Under the pieces are notes generated by a model. That model was given only the letters and a program-made list of their open reading frames with translations, searched no databases and was not told where the DNA came from. A DNA stretch of 64,000 nucleotides from an uncultured Allomuricauda sp. (lineage in GTDB: Bacteria > Bacteroidota > Bacteroidia > Flavobacteriales > Flavobacteriaceae). The position numbers and the translations under genes were made by a program. The stretch is taken from contig NZ_CANMOO010000001.1 of assembly GCF_947499585.1 (NCBI RefSeq), forward strand, positions 1,612,001 through 1,676,000, written 5' to 3'. Positions 1 to 7,900 of the stretch are shown in pieces. Each line of letters starts with the position of its first letter. Position 1 is the first letter of the stretch.

Positions 1-369
1 AGTATTGGGTGGCTGTTCACAATATCTACCAAAAGGATCTGCTTTTTCTGTCCAGATGTCATTATTGTTAGACTGAATCTTAAATTTATACTTGGTGCCC
101 TTGTCCACTCCGGGAATAAAGCCTTCCCAAATACCGCTTTCATCCCATCGAACAAATAATTGGTGATTGTCTGCTTTCCAAAAATTAAAGTCTCCAATTA
201 CTGAAACTGACTTTGCAGAAGGGGCCCAAACGGCAAAATAGGTGCCTTTTACACCATCCACTTCAGTCAAGTGCGAACCCAATTTATCATAAAGTCTGTA
301 ATGCTTTCCAGCTTTAAAAAGATTGATATCAAACTCGGTGAAAAGACTGTGGACGACTACCTTGGACAT
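1..369 (-). CDS. glgB: 1,4-alpha-glucan branching enzyme GlgB, N-terminal fragment (runs off the left edge)
   Basis: The minus strand from the ATG at 369 reads without stops to the window edge, giving 123 codons of an N-terminal domain. It contains GTYFAVWAPSAKSVSVIGDF and, later, GTKYKFKI, the signature of the CBM48 (isoamylase N) beta-sandwich at the start of GlgB-type GH13 enzymes. GlgB makes alpha-1,6 branches in glycogen in the cytoplasm. The GH13 catalytic barrel is outside the window, so a related CBM48 enzyme is possible, but the N-terminus fits GlgB best. It is divergent from the collagen-like gene to its right. Confidence 0.85.
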   Translation of the reverse strand, partial: MSKVVVHSLFTEFDINLFKAGKHYRLYDKLGSHLTEVDGVKGTYFAVWAPSAKSVSVIGDFNFWKADNHQLFVRWDESGIWEGFIPGVDKGTKYKFKIQSNNNDIWTEKADPFGRYCEQPPNT

Positions 370-528
370 ATAAGCTGGTTTACAATTACAATATTACACA
401 TCTTTGACCAAGAATCCGATTTTGCTCTCTTTGTTTGTAAAATAAATTGATGGCACGGCAAAAATGGAATGCTTTTTGATTTTGAGTTGAAAACAAATGA
501 AATGAGTACAAATCAAAAATCAAAAATC

Positions 529-1107
529 ATGAATAAATTCAACACAATTATTGGGGCATTCCTTGTTTTGCTTACCGTATCCTGCGAAGGACCAACAGGA
601 CCTCCTGGTTTTGATGGGTTTGATGGAGTCGACGGCCAAGATGGTCTGGATGGAATACAGGGACAAGTAGTAGAAATAGATGGTGTCAATTTTGGGTATG
701 ATGTTGACGGCAACATATTTAGTACGCTGATAAATTTTGGGGATGAAACAAATTATGAAGTGAGGGAAGCCGATGCCGTTTTAGTATATCGATTTGATGG
801 AACTATTGACCTTGATGATAATAGCACAGCTGATGCTTGGAGTCAAATTCCACAGAATTTTTTCCTTCCTGAAGGTACCATACAATATGTATTTGCCCAC
901 ACTTTTGTAGATCTTGAAATCTTTATTGACGGAAATTTTGACCTTTCCGCGATAAGCACAGATTTCACAGATAATCAGTCCTTTAGAATTGTGTTTGTGC
1001 CCAGTGTGTTTGCAAACTCTTCTAAAATGGATACCTCTAACATAGAGAATGTAATGAGTGCTTTAGGTATTGAAGAAAGTCAAGTTATGAAGATTGATAT
1101 AGATTAA
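529..1107 (+). CDS. Collagen-like-repeat lipoprotein
   Basis: The protein has 192 residues from the ATG at 529. An in-frame start 20 codons upstream would put a charged tail before the signal, so the later ATG is chosen. The N-terminus is a lipoprotein signal with lipobox LTVSC, so the mature protein begins at a lipidated Cys. It is followed at once by about nine Gly-X-Y triplets (GPT, GPP, GFD, GFD, GVD, GQD, GLD, GIQ, GQV). The remaining 140 or so residues are acidic, beta-rich and not recognised. Collagen-like stalks of this kind occur on many flavobacterial surface lipoproteins; surface display is inferred. A terminator follows 20 nt after the stop. Confidence 0.75.
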   Translation: MNKFNTIIGAFLVLLTVSCEGPTGPPGFDGFDGVDGQDGLDGIQGQVVEIDGVNFGYDVDGNIFSTLINFGDETNYEVREADAVLVYRFDGTIDLDDNSTADAWSQIPQNFFLPEGTIQYVFAHTFVDLEIFIDGNFDLSAISTDFTDNQSFRIVFVPSVFANSSKMDTSNIENVMSALGIEESQVMKIDID

Positions 1108-1127
1108 TCTCATAAAAATCTTAATTT

Positions 1128-1158
1128 AAAGACCTGCTGGAAACCAGTGGGTCTTTTT
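1128..1158 (+). terminator. Rho-independent terminator after the collagen-like gene
   Basis: An inverted repeat (AAAGACC, then CTGG / CCAG around AAA, then GGGTCTTT) is followed by a T run. It lies 20 nt after the stop codon. Confidence 0.8.
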
Positions 1159-1220
1159 ATATTATAAGGATATTGTGAAAGGATAATCAAAAAAAAACGT
1201 CTATTTAATAAAATAAAGAA

Positions 1221-1712
1221 ATGGGAAAACAATTGCTTTTGATCGCATTCCTTATGATGTTGGGATGTAAGGGTGTATCACAGGAAGAGAAAAAAGAAAC
1301 AGAAAAAGAAGTTGCTTTTGCAATAACTAAAACTGATGCTGAATGGAAAGCTGAACTTACCGATATGGAGTATTATGTGCTGAGAAAAGCAGCAACAGAA
1401 AATGCTTTTACCAGTGATCTACTCGATAATAAGGAAAAGGGAACCTATGTTTGCGCCGCATGCGCTACGCCACTTTTCCGTAGCGAAAACAAATTTAAAT
1501 CTGGCACTGGATGGCCAAGTTTTGATAGGGAAATTGAAGGCAATGTTGCTTATGATGTTGATTATAAGATTGGTTATGAACGCACAGAAGAGCACTGTGG
1601 CACTTGTGGAGGGCATTTAGGACATGTTTTTAATGACGGCCCTAGAAATACCACAGGAAAAAGACATTGTATTAATGGCGTTGCCTTGGATTTTATCCCA
1701 GATTCCAATTAG
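1221..1712 (+). CDS. msrB: Peptide-methionine (R)-S-oxide reductase MsrB, lipoprotein form
   Basis: This 163-residue protein begins with a lipoprotein signal (LMMLGC, lipid Cys near residue 16) and a charged linker, then a complete SelR/MsrB domain. Zinc-binding CxxC pairs are visible in CAACATPLF and CGTCGGHLGHVFNDGP, and the catalytic Cys lies in KRHCINGVALDF. It reduces methionine-R-sulfoxide in proteins. The lipidation signal places it in the periplasm or outer envelope, where it would repair oxidised envelope proteins. A second, signal-less MsrB follows 74 nt downstream. Confidence 0.92.
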   Translation: MGKQLLLIAFLMMLGCKGVSQEEKKETEKEVAFAITKTDAEWKAELTDMEYYVLRKAATENAFTSDLLDNKEKGTYVCAACATPLFRSENKFKSGTGWPSFDREIEGNVAYDVDYKIGYERTEEHCGTCGGHLGHVFNDGPRNTTGKRHCINGVALDFIPDSN

Positions 1713-1720
1713 TGCAAAAT

Positions 1721-1744
1721 TTGAGACATCCTATTATAATTTTG
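1721..1744 (+). promoter_or_regulatory. Possible promoter of the second msrB
   Basis: TAATTTTG at 1737-1744 matches the Bacteroidota -7 consensus TAnnTTTG. A TTG lies at 1721-1723, but the 13-nt spacer is shorter than usual, so only the -7 box is convincing. Confidence 0.4.
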
Positions 1745-1786
1745 CGGTTTCAAGATTTAAATCATTTTTTCCTTTAATTTGAGGTT

Positions 1787-2197
1787 ATGGATAACAAGCA
1801 CAGCTCAGAAAAATCAGAAGCAGAGTGGAAAGAGCAACTTTCTCCTGAAGAATACTATGTTCTAAGACAAAAAGGCACTGAAAGACCCCATACAGGGGAA
1901 TACGACCTACATTTTGAAAATGGTGATTATCATTGCAAAGCCTGTAATGCCAAGCTTTTTGAAAGTGAACACAAATTTGAAAGCGGCTGTGGTTGGCCTT
2001 CTTTTGATGAAGCAGTAGAAGGCGCCATTGAATATATTAGGGATACTACGCATGGAATGATGCGAACAGAAACGGTTTGCGCCAATTGCGGTGGCCATTT
2101 AGGTCATGTTTTTAACGACGGTCCAAGAGAAACAACAGGGCAACGTTATTGTATCAATTCAGTCAGTATAGATTTTGATCCATCAGCGGAAAAATGA
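1787..2197 (+). CDS. msrB: Peptide-methionine (R)-S-oxide reductase MsrB, cytoplasmic form
   Basis: This 136-residue protein is almost only the MsrB domain and has no signal peptide. The zinc CxxC pairs are CKACNAKLF and CANCGGHLGHVFNDGP; the catalytic Cys is in QRYCINSVSIDF. It is clearly a paralogue of the preceding lipoprotein MsrB, and the two share the WKxxLxxxEYYVLR segment ahead of the domain. It would repair Met-R-SO in cytoplasmic proteins. Its stop overlaps the next start by ATGA, so it is translationally coupled to the DUF1572 gene. Confidence 0.92.
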   Translation: MDNKHSSEKSEAEWKEQLSPEEYYVLRQKGTERPHTGEYDLHFENGDYHCKACNAKLFESEHKFESGCGWPSFDEAVEGAIEYIRDTTHGMMRTETVCANCGGHLGHVFNDGPRETTGQRYCINSVSIDFDPSAEK

Positions 2198-2730
2198 ATT
2201 TTCAAGAAAACTATCTTAAAAACATAGTTTTTGAATTCCATCGTTACAAAACAATGGGCGACAATACTTTTGCCCAACTTTCCGATAACGAAATCCTTTG
2301 GAAGTATAAAGACACAGACAATTCCATAGCAATAATTGTAAAGCATATGGTAGGGAATATGTTGAGTAGATGGACTAATTTTTTAACTGAAGATGGTGAA
2401 AAATCTTGGCGTAATCGAGAAATGGAATTTGAAGAACCATACACCTCAAAAGCTGAAATGACAGCAGCCTGGGAAAGGGGCTGGAAATGCCTATTTGATG
2501 CCTTAAACAGTATTGATAGTTCAAATTTTGAAACCAAAATTAAAATCAGGGACGAAGAACATACCATTATTGAAGCTGTAAACCGGCAATTGGCGCATTA
2601 CCCAAGTCATGTAGGACAGTTAGCTTTTCTAGGAAAAATGATAAAAGGCCCTGATTGGATTTCACTTTCAATTCCAAAAGGAGGTTCAGATTCATTCAAT
2701 AAAAAGATGTTCGGGCAACCTAAATCATAA
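2194..2730 (+). CDS. DUF1572 (DinB-like four-helix) protein
   Basis: The protein has 178 residues and no signal. The DinB/DUF1572 fold is suggested by spaced histidines: KHMVGNML in the first third and AHYPSHVGQLAFLGKM near the C-terminus, as expected for a metal-binding four-helix bundle. Some DinB-superfamily proteins are thiol-dependent transferases using bacillithiol or mycothiol. A bshC gene at 53.7 kb shows that this organism probably makes bacillithiol, but a link is only inference. It overlaps msrB by 4 nt. Confidence 0.7.
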   Translation: MNFQENYLKNIVFEFHRYKTMGDNTFAQLSDNEILWKYKDTDNSIAIIVKHMVGNMLSRWTNFLTEDGEKSWRNREMEFEEPYTSKAEMTAAWERGWKCLFDALNSIDSSNFETKIKIRDEEHTIIEAVNRQLAHYPSHVGQLAFLGKMIKGPDWISLSIPKGGSDSFNKKMFGQPKS

Positions 2731-2763
2731 ATTCAGCCTCTAGAAAATCAGGAATCCTAAATC

Positions 2764-2795
2764 TTGGTATTTGGTATCTGAATTACGTACTTTTG
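2764..2795 (+). promoter_or_regulatory. Promoter of lpdA
   Basis: TTG at 2764-2766, a 21-nt spacer and TACTTTTG at 2788-2795 match the Bacteroidota -33/-7 pattern. The same TTG-N21-TACTTTTG arrangement precedes rlmD at 61.85 kb. Confidence 0.6.
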
Positions 2796-2828
2796 CACTT
2801 CATTTTAAACAACTAAAATCAAATTCTA

Positions 2829-4220
2829 ATGAGCAACTTCGATGTAATTGTTTTGGGTAGTGGTCCTGGAGGATATGTAACGGCTATAAGAGCCTCGCAA
2901 CTTGGACTCAAAACAGCCATTGTAGAAAAGGAAAGTCTAGGAGGTGTATGTCTTAATTGGGGATGCATCCCTACTAAAGCCCTACTAAAATCTGCTCAGG
3001 TTTTTGATTATTTAAAGCATGCCGAAGACTATGGCCTAAGTGCCAAAAAAGTAGAGCACGATTTTGATGCCGTGGTAAAAAGAAGTCGTGGTGTTGCTGA
3101 TGGAATGAGCAAGGGAGTTCAATTCTTGATGAAGAAAAACAAGATTGAAGTTCTAAATGGCTATGGAAAAGTGCAGCCTGGCAAAAAAGTAGTGGTAAAA
3201 GGTGAACATGGGGATCCCGCAGAGTATACTGCTAATCATATTATAATTGCTACTGGAGCTAGAAGTCGGGAATTACCAAGTCTTCCTCAAGATGGCAAAA
3301 AAGTAATTGGTTATAGAGAAGCAATGACTTTGGAAACACAACCAAAGAAAATGATTGTTGTAGGTAGTGGTGCCATTGGTATTGAGTTCGCTTACTTCTA
3401 CAACGCTATGGGAACCGAAGTAACCGTAGTGGAGTACCTTCCAAATATTGTCCCTATTGAAGACGAAGATATCTCCAAACAATTGGAGCGTAGCTTTAAA
3501 AAAGCAGGCGTTAAGATTAAAACCTCAGCAGAAGTTACGCATGTTGATACTTCCGGAGAAGGTGTAAAAGCTACCATAAAAACTGCAAAAGGAGAAGAAG
3601 TTCTTGAAGCTGATGTTGTTCTTTCAGCGGTTGGTATTAAAACCAATATTGAAAATATAGGATTAGAAGACGTTGGTATTGCTGTTGATAGAGACAAAAT
3701 CTTGGTCAATGACTACTACCAAACCAACATTCCTGGGTATTATGCCATAGGCGATGTTACACCAGGACAAGCTTTGGCTCACGTAGCCTCAGCTGAAGGA
3801 ATCCTTTGTGTTGAAAAAATAGCTGGTATGCATGTTGAGGCGTTAGATTATGGAAACATACCAGGATGTACATATTGTATCCCAGAAGTAGCTTCTGTAG
3901 GTCTTACCGAAAAACAGGCCAAAGAACAGGGATATGATATCAAAGTAGGTAAATTTCCATTTTCTGCAAGCGGAAAAGCAAAAGCTGCAGGAACTCCAGA
4001 TGGTTTTGTAAAAGTTATTTTTGATGCAAAATATGGCGAATGGCTAGGATGCCACATGATTGGTGTTGGTGTAACGGACATGATTGCTGAAGCTGTGGTT
4101 GCAAGAAAATTAGAGACTACGGGACATGAAATCCTAAAAGCGGTTCACCCACACCCAACCATGAGTGAGGCTGTTATGGAAGCTGTAGCTGCTGCATATG
4201 GTGAAGTAATTCATTTATAA
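2829..4220 (+). CDS. lpdA: Dihydrolipoyl dehydrogenase (E3)
   Basis: This 463-residue flavoprotein has the full layout of lipoamide dehydrogenase. The FAD-binding LGSGPGGYVTAIRASQLGL is near residues 9-27, the redox disulfide GGVCLNWGCIPTK has Cys41 and Cys46, the NAD loop VVGSGAIGIEFAY is near 178, a second FAD motif is YAIGDV, and the C-terminal HPHPTMSE supplies His442 and Glu447 from the partner subunit. It reoxidises lipoyl groups of pyruvate and 2-oxoglutarate dehydrogenases or the glycine cleavage system. It has its own promoter and is followed 12 nt later by a DUF3817 gene. Confidence 0.96.
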   Translation: MSNFDVIVLGSGPGGYVTAIRASQLGLKTAIVEKESLGGVCLNWGCIPTKALLKSAQVFDYLKHAEDYGLSAKKVEHDFDAVVKRSRGVADGMSKGVQFLMKKNKIEVLNGYGKVQPGKKVVVKGEHGDPAEYTANHIIIATGARSRELPSLPQDGKKVIGYREAMTLETQPKKMIVVGSGAIGIEFAYFYNAMGTEVTVVEYLPNIVPIEDEDISKQLERSFKKAGVKIKTSAEVTHVDTSGEGVKATIKTAKGEEVLEADVVLSAVGIKTNIENIGLEDVGIAVDRDKILVNDYYQTNIPGYYAIGDVTPGQALAHVASAEGILCVEKIAGMHVEALDYGNIPGCTYCIPEVASVGLTEKQAKEQGYDIKVGKFPFSASGKAKAAGTPDGFVKVIFDAKYGEWLGCHMIGVGVTDMIAEAVVARKLETTGHEILKAVHPHPTMSEAVMEAVAAAYGEVIHL

Positions 4221-4232
4221 TTTTTATCATCT

Positions 4233-4514
4233 GTGTTAAAAGTATTCAGGGCAACAGCGATATTGGAAGGAATATCATATTTACTTCTATTTGGACTAAC
4301 AATGCCATTAAAGTATTGGGCAGGTATGTTAGAACCCAACAAAGTTGTAGGCTATGCCCACGGGGCACTCTTTATTATTTATGTGATTGTAGCATTGGTT
4401 TTTTGTTGGGAACGAAAATGGACCATTAAAAGGTTTATTATCCTTTTTATAGCATCATTGCTTCCTTTTGGGACATTTTACGCCGATAAGAAATATTTGA
4501 GTAACCTAGCCTAA
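4233..4514 (+). CDS. DUF3817 small membrane protein
   Basis: This 93-residue protein starts at GTG, 12 nt after lpdA. It has three hydrophobic helices and the DUF3817 signature: an early AILEGISYLLLFGLTMPLKY, then GYAHGALFIIYV, and a C-terminal LLPFGTFYADKKYL. The family is a small integral membrane protein of unknown function, found alone or fused to transporters. Its 3' end overlaps aroQ on the other strand by 9 nt. Confidence 0.8.
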   Translation: MLKVFRATAILEGISYLLLFGLTMPLKYWAGMLEPNKVVGYAHGALFIIYVIVALVFCWERKWTIKRFIILFIASLLPFGTFYADKKYLSNLA

Positions 4515-4922
4515 AAAGCTTTGAATAGCAAGGTTATAACTCTGAAGTCCAAAACCTAAAATCACACCTTTGGCTCCTGAAGAAATATAGGAAACATGCC
4601 TAAAATCTTCTCGTTTATGGGTATTTGAAATATGAACCTCAACAACGGGGGTATTCACTGCCTTTACAGCATCTCCTATACCTACTGAAGTGTGTGTATA
4701 AGATGCAGCATTTAAAACAATACCATCATAAGTAAAACCAACTTCTTGAATTTTACCTATAAGCTCTCCTTCTATGTTGGATTGAAAATATTCCAATTCA
4801 ACTTTGGGGAATCTTTGCTGTAGTTGTAAAAAATAGTCTTCAAAAGTGGTACTTCCGTAGACTTCAGGTTCACGTTTTCCCAGTAAGTTTAAGTTAGGGC
4901 CGTTGATGATAATTAGTTTCAT
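4506..4922 (-). CDS. aroQ: Type II 3-dehydroquinate dehydratase
   Basis: This 138-residue cytoplasmic enzyme converts 3-dehydroquinate to 3-dehydroshikimate in the shikimate pathway. Type II motifs are all present: INGPNLNLLGKREPEVYG with catalytic Arg17 and Tyr22, QSNIEGELI, LNAASYTHTSVGIGDA, and VEVHISNTHKREDFR with the catalytic His. It is slightly short for the family (about 145-150) but complete. It lies on the strand opposite lpdA and DUF3817, with tail-to-tail overlap. Confidence 0.95.
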   Translation of the reverse strand: MKLIIINGPNLNLLGKREPEVYGSTTFEDYFLQLQQRFPKVELEYFQSNIEGELIGKIQEVGFTYDGIVLNAASYTHTSVGIGDAVKAVNTPVVEVHISNTHKREDFRHVSYISSGAKGVILGFGLQSYNLAIQSFLG

Positions 4923-4951
4923 AGGATAAATGTACCAATATTTTTAGGGCA

Positions 4952-4984
4952 TAAAAAAAGAGGAAGCAACAACTTCCCCTTTTT
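4952..4984 (-). terminator. Terminator after the 5.0-5.5 kb barrel gene
   Basis: On the minus strand GGGGAAG and CTTCCTC form a 7-bp stem with one G-T pair around a 6-nt loop, followed by seven T. It lies 18 nt beyond the stop at 5003 and insulates aroQ from that gene. Confidence 0.75.
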
Positions 4985-5002
4985 AAAGCTATTATTAATT
5001 TC

Positions 5003-5506
5003 TTAATTAAATCTATAACCAGCTCCCACTGTTAGGGTATTGATATCCAAAAGATCTCCTAATTCGCCTCCTCTTGAAACCTGAATACCATAGCGAGCTT
5101 CAACAAACCAATTGTCATCTATTTGATAACCACCTCCAAATGCTATATCCAGTCCAAATTCACCATCAGGAAGGTCTTCCAACAAATAATTGATTTGAGG
5201 ACCAGCTTGAACGTTGAATTGATCAGTAATCCTGTATTTACCCATTATAGGAAGGTACAAGGATGTTAAATCATCCACAAAACTAAAAAGTAAAGATGGC
5301 TCAATATCAAAGCTTTCACATACTTCAAAATTATAACCTCCGCCAACAAAAAATCCTAGTTCACTATCACTGGCATCAAAAAACCCACCAGTATCAACAC
5401 TGATAGATACGTTATTAAAACCTGCTTTGACCGCAAAGCCTTCTTGGCCATAGGTTGTAGATACAATACTAATAAAGAATACAATTAAAATGAATGATTT
5501 CTTCAT
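5003..5506 (-). CDS. Small outer-membrane beta-barrel protein
   Basis: This 167-residue protein has a Sec signal ending TTYGQ. The mature part is rich in alternating Gly/aromatic strands (FFVGGGYNFEV, FGGGYQIDDNWFVEARYGI) and ends GAGYRFN, typical of the OMP_b-brl/porin-like family with about eight strands. The function is unknown. It is the first of three similar-sized barrels on this strand but has its own leader and terminator. A perfect 18-bp inverted repeat lies about 95 nt upstream of its start. Confidence 0.7.
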   Translation of the reverse strand: MKKSFILIVFFISIVSTTYGQEGFAVKAGFNNVSISVDTGGFFDASDSELGFFVGGGYNFEVCESFDIEPSLLFSFVDDLTSLYLPIMGKYRITDQFNVQAGPQINYLLEDLPDGEFGLDIAFGGGYQIDDNWFVEARYGIQVSRGGELGDLLDINTLTVGAGYRFN

Positions 5507-5600
5507 GATATGTTATTTAGTTATGAGTTACAAATATACTAAAGACAATTTCCTTTAACAGGGGGAAAGCTTCAAAACATAAATATTTCACTTAAACAGA

Positions 5601-5642
5601 GTATGGCAATTTTAGTACTTAATTGTACTAAAATTGCCATAC
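5601..5642. repeat. Perfect 18-bp inverted repeat with 6-nt loop
   Basis: GTATGGCAATTTTAGTAC is followed by a TTAATT spacer and its exact reverse complement. No T run follows on either strand, so it is not a standard terminator. On the minus strand it is followed 19 nt later by a -7-like TATGTTTTG (5581-5573) and then the start of the barrel gene at 5506. It could be an operator just upstream of that promoter or a stable hairpin. Confidence 0.7.
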
Positions 5643-5682
5643 TATTCATGGAAAAAAGCTTCCACAAAAAAATCTTTTTTTG

Positions 5683-6144
5683 CTAGTTAAATGCGTATTG
5701 TATACCAAAGCCAAAAGCACCCGCTTCTCCATCTCCAGCATCGCTTATAACTATAGCTGGTCTCCAATCAAAATTGACCACTATTGGTACGCCATCAATT
5801 TTAAAGTCTAGACCAGCATGAGGGCGTAGGGAAAAAATATTATCAAAATCGTCAATCAAAATTATACTTGGCCCTATCCCTGCGTACCATCTAAGTCCGG
5901 GAGCTCCATCAAATTGTTTGTGATAAGAATAGAGAAAGGTGAGTATTGTGGCATTGTCTTCAAAACCTAAATCTGCTTGTCCCACATGATTACTTGAGAA
6001 AAAGTATTTTGCACTGGGGCCAACAAAAGTGGCATTGTCATAAAGATCAATTCCTAGTCCAACTGCTCCTTTATAGCTAGTTTGTGCTGTAGCACTAAAG
6101 GCCAACATAAGGGTTAAGACAAATACAAAAGATAATTTTTTCAT
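5683..6144 (-). CDS. Secreted beta-barrel-like protein of unknown function
   Basis: This 153-residue protein has a clear Sec signal (LTLMLAFSATAQ). The mature protein shows alternating polar/hydrophobic strands and Gly/aromatic turns (WYAGIGPSIILIDDF, FGFGIQYAFN at the C-terminus), consistent with a small eight-strand outer-membrane barrel. It is not assigned to a specific family. It lies 53 nt downstream of the next barrel on the same strand, so co-transcription is plausible. Confidence 0.6.
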   Translation of the reverse strand: MKKLSFVFVLTLMLAFSATAQTSYKGAVGLGIDLYDNATFVGPSAKYFFSSNHVGQADLGFEDNATILTFLYSYHKQFDGAPGLRWYAGIGPSIILIDDFDNIFSLRPHAGLDFKIDGVPIVVNFDWRPAIVISDAGDGEAGAFGFGIQYAFN

Positions 6145-6197
6145 TTTACTTTATTTATGGTTATTACTTACTTATCTAAGCTGTTCTTTAGCTTCAA

Positions 6198-6713
6198 TTA
6201 AAATAAAAACAGAAGTCCTACCATAGCAATGGAAAATGTTGCACCATTATTGTCCACTGCAACGTAAGAAACATTTAGTTCTGTATTTCCAGTGATATTA
6301 TAACCAATCAAAGGTCTATAATAAAGTCCTCCTTCATTCCCTTCATTAATGCCAACTGCATATCCAGCATCTACTCCTAACTTAAACTGATACGTTGGAT
6401 AAATCCTTACTGAGGCGGCCAACGGTAAAAACTGAAAATCTTCAAACTCGGCTTGTATTTCCACATCACCTACTGAGGCATCAATGTTATCGCCAAAAGC
6501 ATTTATAAATCCCGTGGCTAAACCTACGTCAAATACTTCTGAAACACCCCAATGGTAAGCTGCATCTAATCCAATAGCAAAACTTGAAACGTTTGTTGCA
6601 TCACCAACAGGTATTCCCGCAATTAAACCTGCCTTAAAACTACTTCTGTCCTGGGCATTTGTGGTAAAACCTGCAATAAATACGGTTACAATAACTAAAA
6701 TGGTTTTTTTCAT
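6198..6713 (-). CDS. Outer-membrane beta-barrel protein
   Basis: This 171-residue protein has a Sec signal (IAGFTTNAQ) and barrel-like strands such as FKAGLIAGIPVGDA, FAIGLDAAYHWG and FKLGVDAGYAVGI, ending MVGLLFLF with a terminal Phe. It resembles the OMP_b-brl fold. Function unknown. It is the promoter-proximal gene of the small barrel cluster and faces xerD across 265 nt, in which no other gene is seen. Confidence 0.65.
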   Translation of the reverse strand: MKKTILVIVTVFIAGFTTNAQDRSSFKAGLIAGIPVGDATNVSSFAIGLDAAYHWGVSEVFDVGLATGFINAFGDNIDASVGDVEIQAEFEDFQFLPLAASVRIYPTYQFKLGVDAGYAVGINEGNEGGLYYRPLIGYNITGNTELNVSYVAVDNNGATFSIAMVGLLFLF

Positions 6714-6966
6714 GGTTGTTAAAATTTATTAAAAGCTAAAACGTGCTCTTCATAAATATAGTATTGGTAATTGTTAAAATTCATTACCCAATAGAGATGC
6801 GCATCAACGTTTTCTTCAATAAATCGTCACTAAAAACAGTGGAGTGAAAGTAATATTCCTTGCTAGTTTTTAGTCCTTTGTTTTGACTGTTACCTTGTTT
6901 CAATTGACCAATTGTGTATTGCCGAAAAGCATTGTATAAAAAGCTAAAATGATATTTATTTGTAGC

Positions 6967-6974
6967 TATCTTTA
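6967..6974 (+). promoter_or_regulatory. -7 box of xerD; candidate leaderless start
   Basis: TATCTTTA, a variant of TAnnTTTG, ends 4 nt before the xerD ATG, so transcription would begin at or near the start codon. The same TATCTTTA occurs upstream of the M20 gene (near 11.78 kb) and of bshC. Confidence 0.4.
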
Positions 6975-6978
6975 AACA

Positions 6979-7875
6979 ATGAACTGGAAACAGGCTTTAC
7001 AGGATTATCATAATTACTTGAAAATAGAGCGTGGCCTTTCTGAAAATTCTATTTCTAGTTATCTGTTGGACTTAGAAAAATTAATGATCCATCTAAAGGC
7101 ATATGAAATTACTGATTCACCTATTCAAATAAGTCCAGAAACAGTTCAGAAGTTTATCTATGATAGTGCTAAAACGGTAAATCCACGTTCTCAGGCGCGC
7201 ATCATTTCTGGTTTAAAGGGATTTTTCAATTATCTCATATTTGAAGATTACAGAACAGATAACCCTATGGATCTTATAGAAGCTCCAAAAATTGGCAGAA
7301 AATTACCGGATACGCTATCCACTGATGAAATTAATCAACTTATTCTGGCTATTGACCTCTCAAAACCTGAAGGAGAGCGTAATAGGGCTATTTTAGAAAC
7401 TTTATATGGTTGTGGGCTCAGAGTATCCGAATTGGTCAACCTTAAGCTCTCTGACCTCTATTTTGAAGAAGATTTTATAAAGGTTACGGGTAAAGGCGAT
7501 AAACAAAGGTTTGTGCCTATTAGTAATCTGAACAAGAAATACATCAACATCTATAGAGGTGAGATTAGGATTCATTTACAAATTCAGAAAGAACATGAAG
7601 ACTATCTTTTTCTCAACAGAAGGGGAAAACAACTTACAAGGGCAATGATTTTTACCATCATCAAACAGTTGTCCGAGAAAATTGGATTAGATAAGAACAT
7701 TAGCCCCCATACCTTTAGGCATTCCTTTGCCACCCATCTTTTAGAAAATGGTGCCGATCTACGTGCAATTCAACAAATGCTGGGACATGAAAGCATTACA
7801 ACAACAGAAATTTATATGCATGTAAACCGCAGCCATTTAGTAAAAGTCTTGAATGAATTTCATCCAAGAAAGTAA
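6979..7875 (+). CDS. xerD: Site-specific tyrosine recombinase, XerD type
   Basis: This 298-residue protein has an N-terminal SAM-like core-binding domain (WKQALQDYHNYLKIERGLSE) and a C-terminal catalytic domain. Catalytic residues are visible: Arg in GCGLRVSEL, Lys in TGKGDKQRFVPI, HxxR in PHTFRHSFATHLL, His in LGHESITTTEIY and the nucleophilic Tyr of IYMHV. Length and context (no integrase or phage genes nearby) fit the housekeeping XerC/D recombinase that resolves chromosome dimers at dif, rather than a mobile-element integrase. No dif site was identified here. Confidence 0.88.
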   Translation: MNWKQALQDYHNYLKIERGLSENSISSYLLDLEKLMIHLKAYEITDSPIQISPETVQKFIYDSAKTVNPRSQARIISGLKGFFNYLIFEDYRTDNPMDLIEAPKIGRKLPDTLSTDEINQLILAIDLSKPEGERNRAILETLYGCGLRVSELVNLKLSDLYFEEDFIKVTGKGDKQRFVPISNLNKKYINIYRGEIRIHLQIQKEHEDYLFLNRRGKQLTRAMIFTIIKQLSEKIGLDKNISPHTFRHSFATHLLENGADLRAIQQMLGHESITTTEIYMHVNRSHLVKVLNEFHPRK

Positions 7876-7900
7876 TATATTCGTTGCTTAAAAATTTTGC

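Noticed and set aside
513-716. Minus-strand frame opposite the collagen-like repeats
   Set aside because: Pro/Ser-rich shadow of the Gly-X-Y codons; no independent signal.
6979-7875. Phage or integrative-element integrase
   Set aside because: Tyrosine-recombinase motifs are present, but length, lack of extra N-terminal arm domain and core-genome neighbours fit housekeeping XerC/D. A direct link to the cassette at 9.6 kb cannot be shown.
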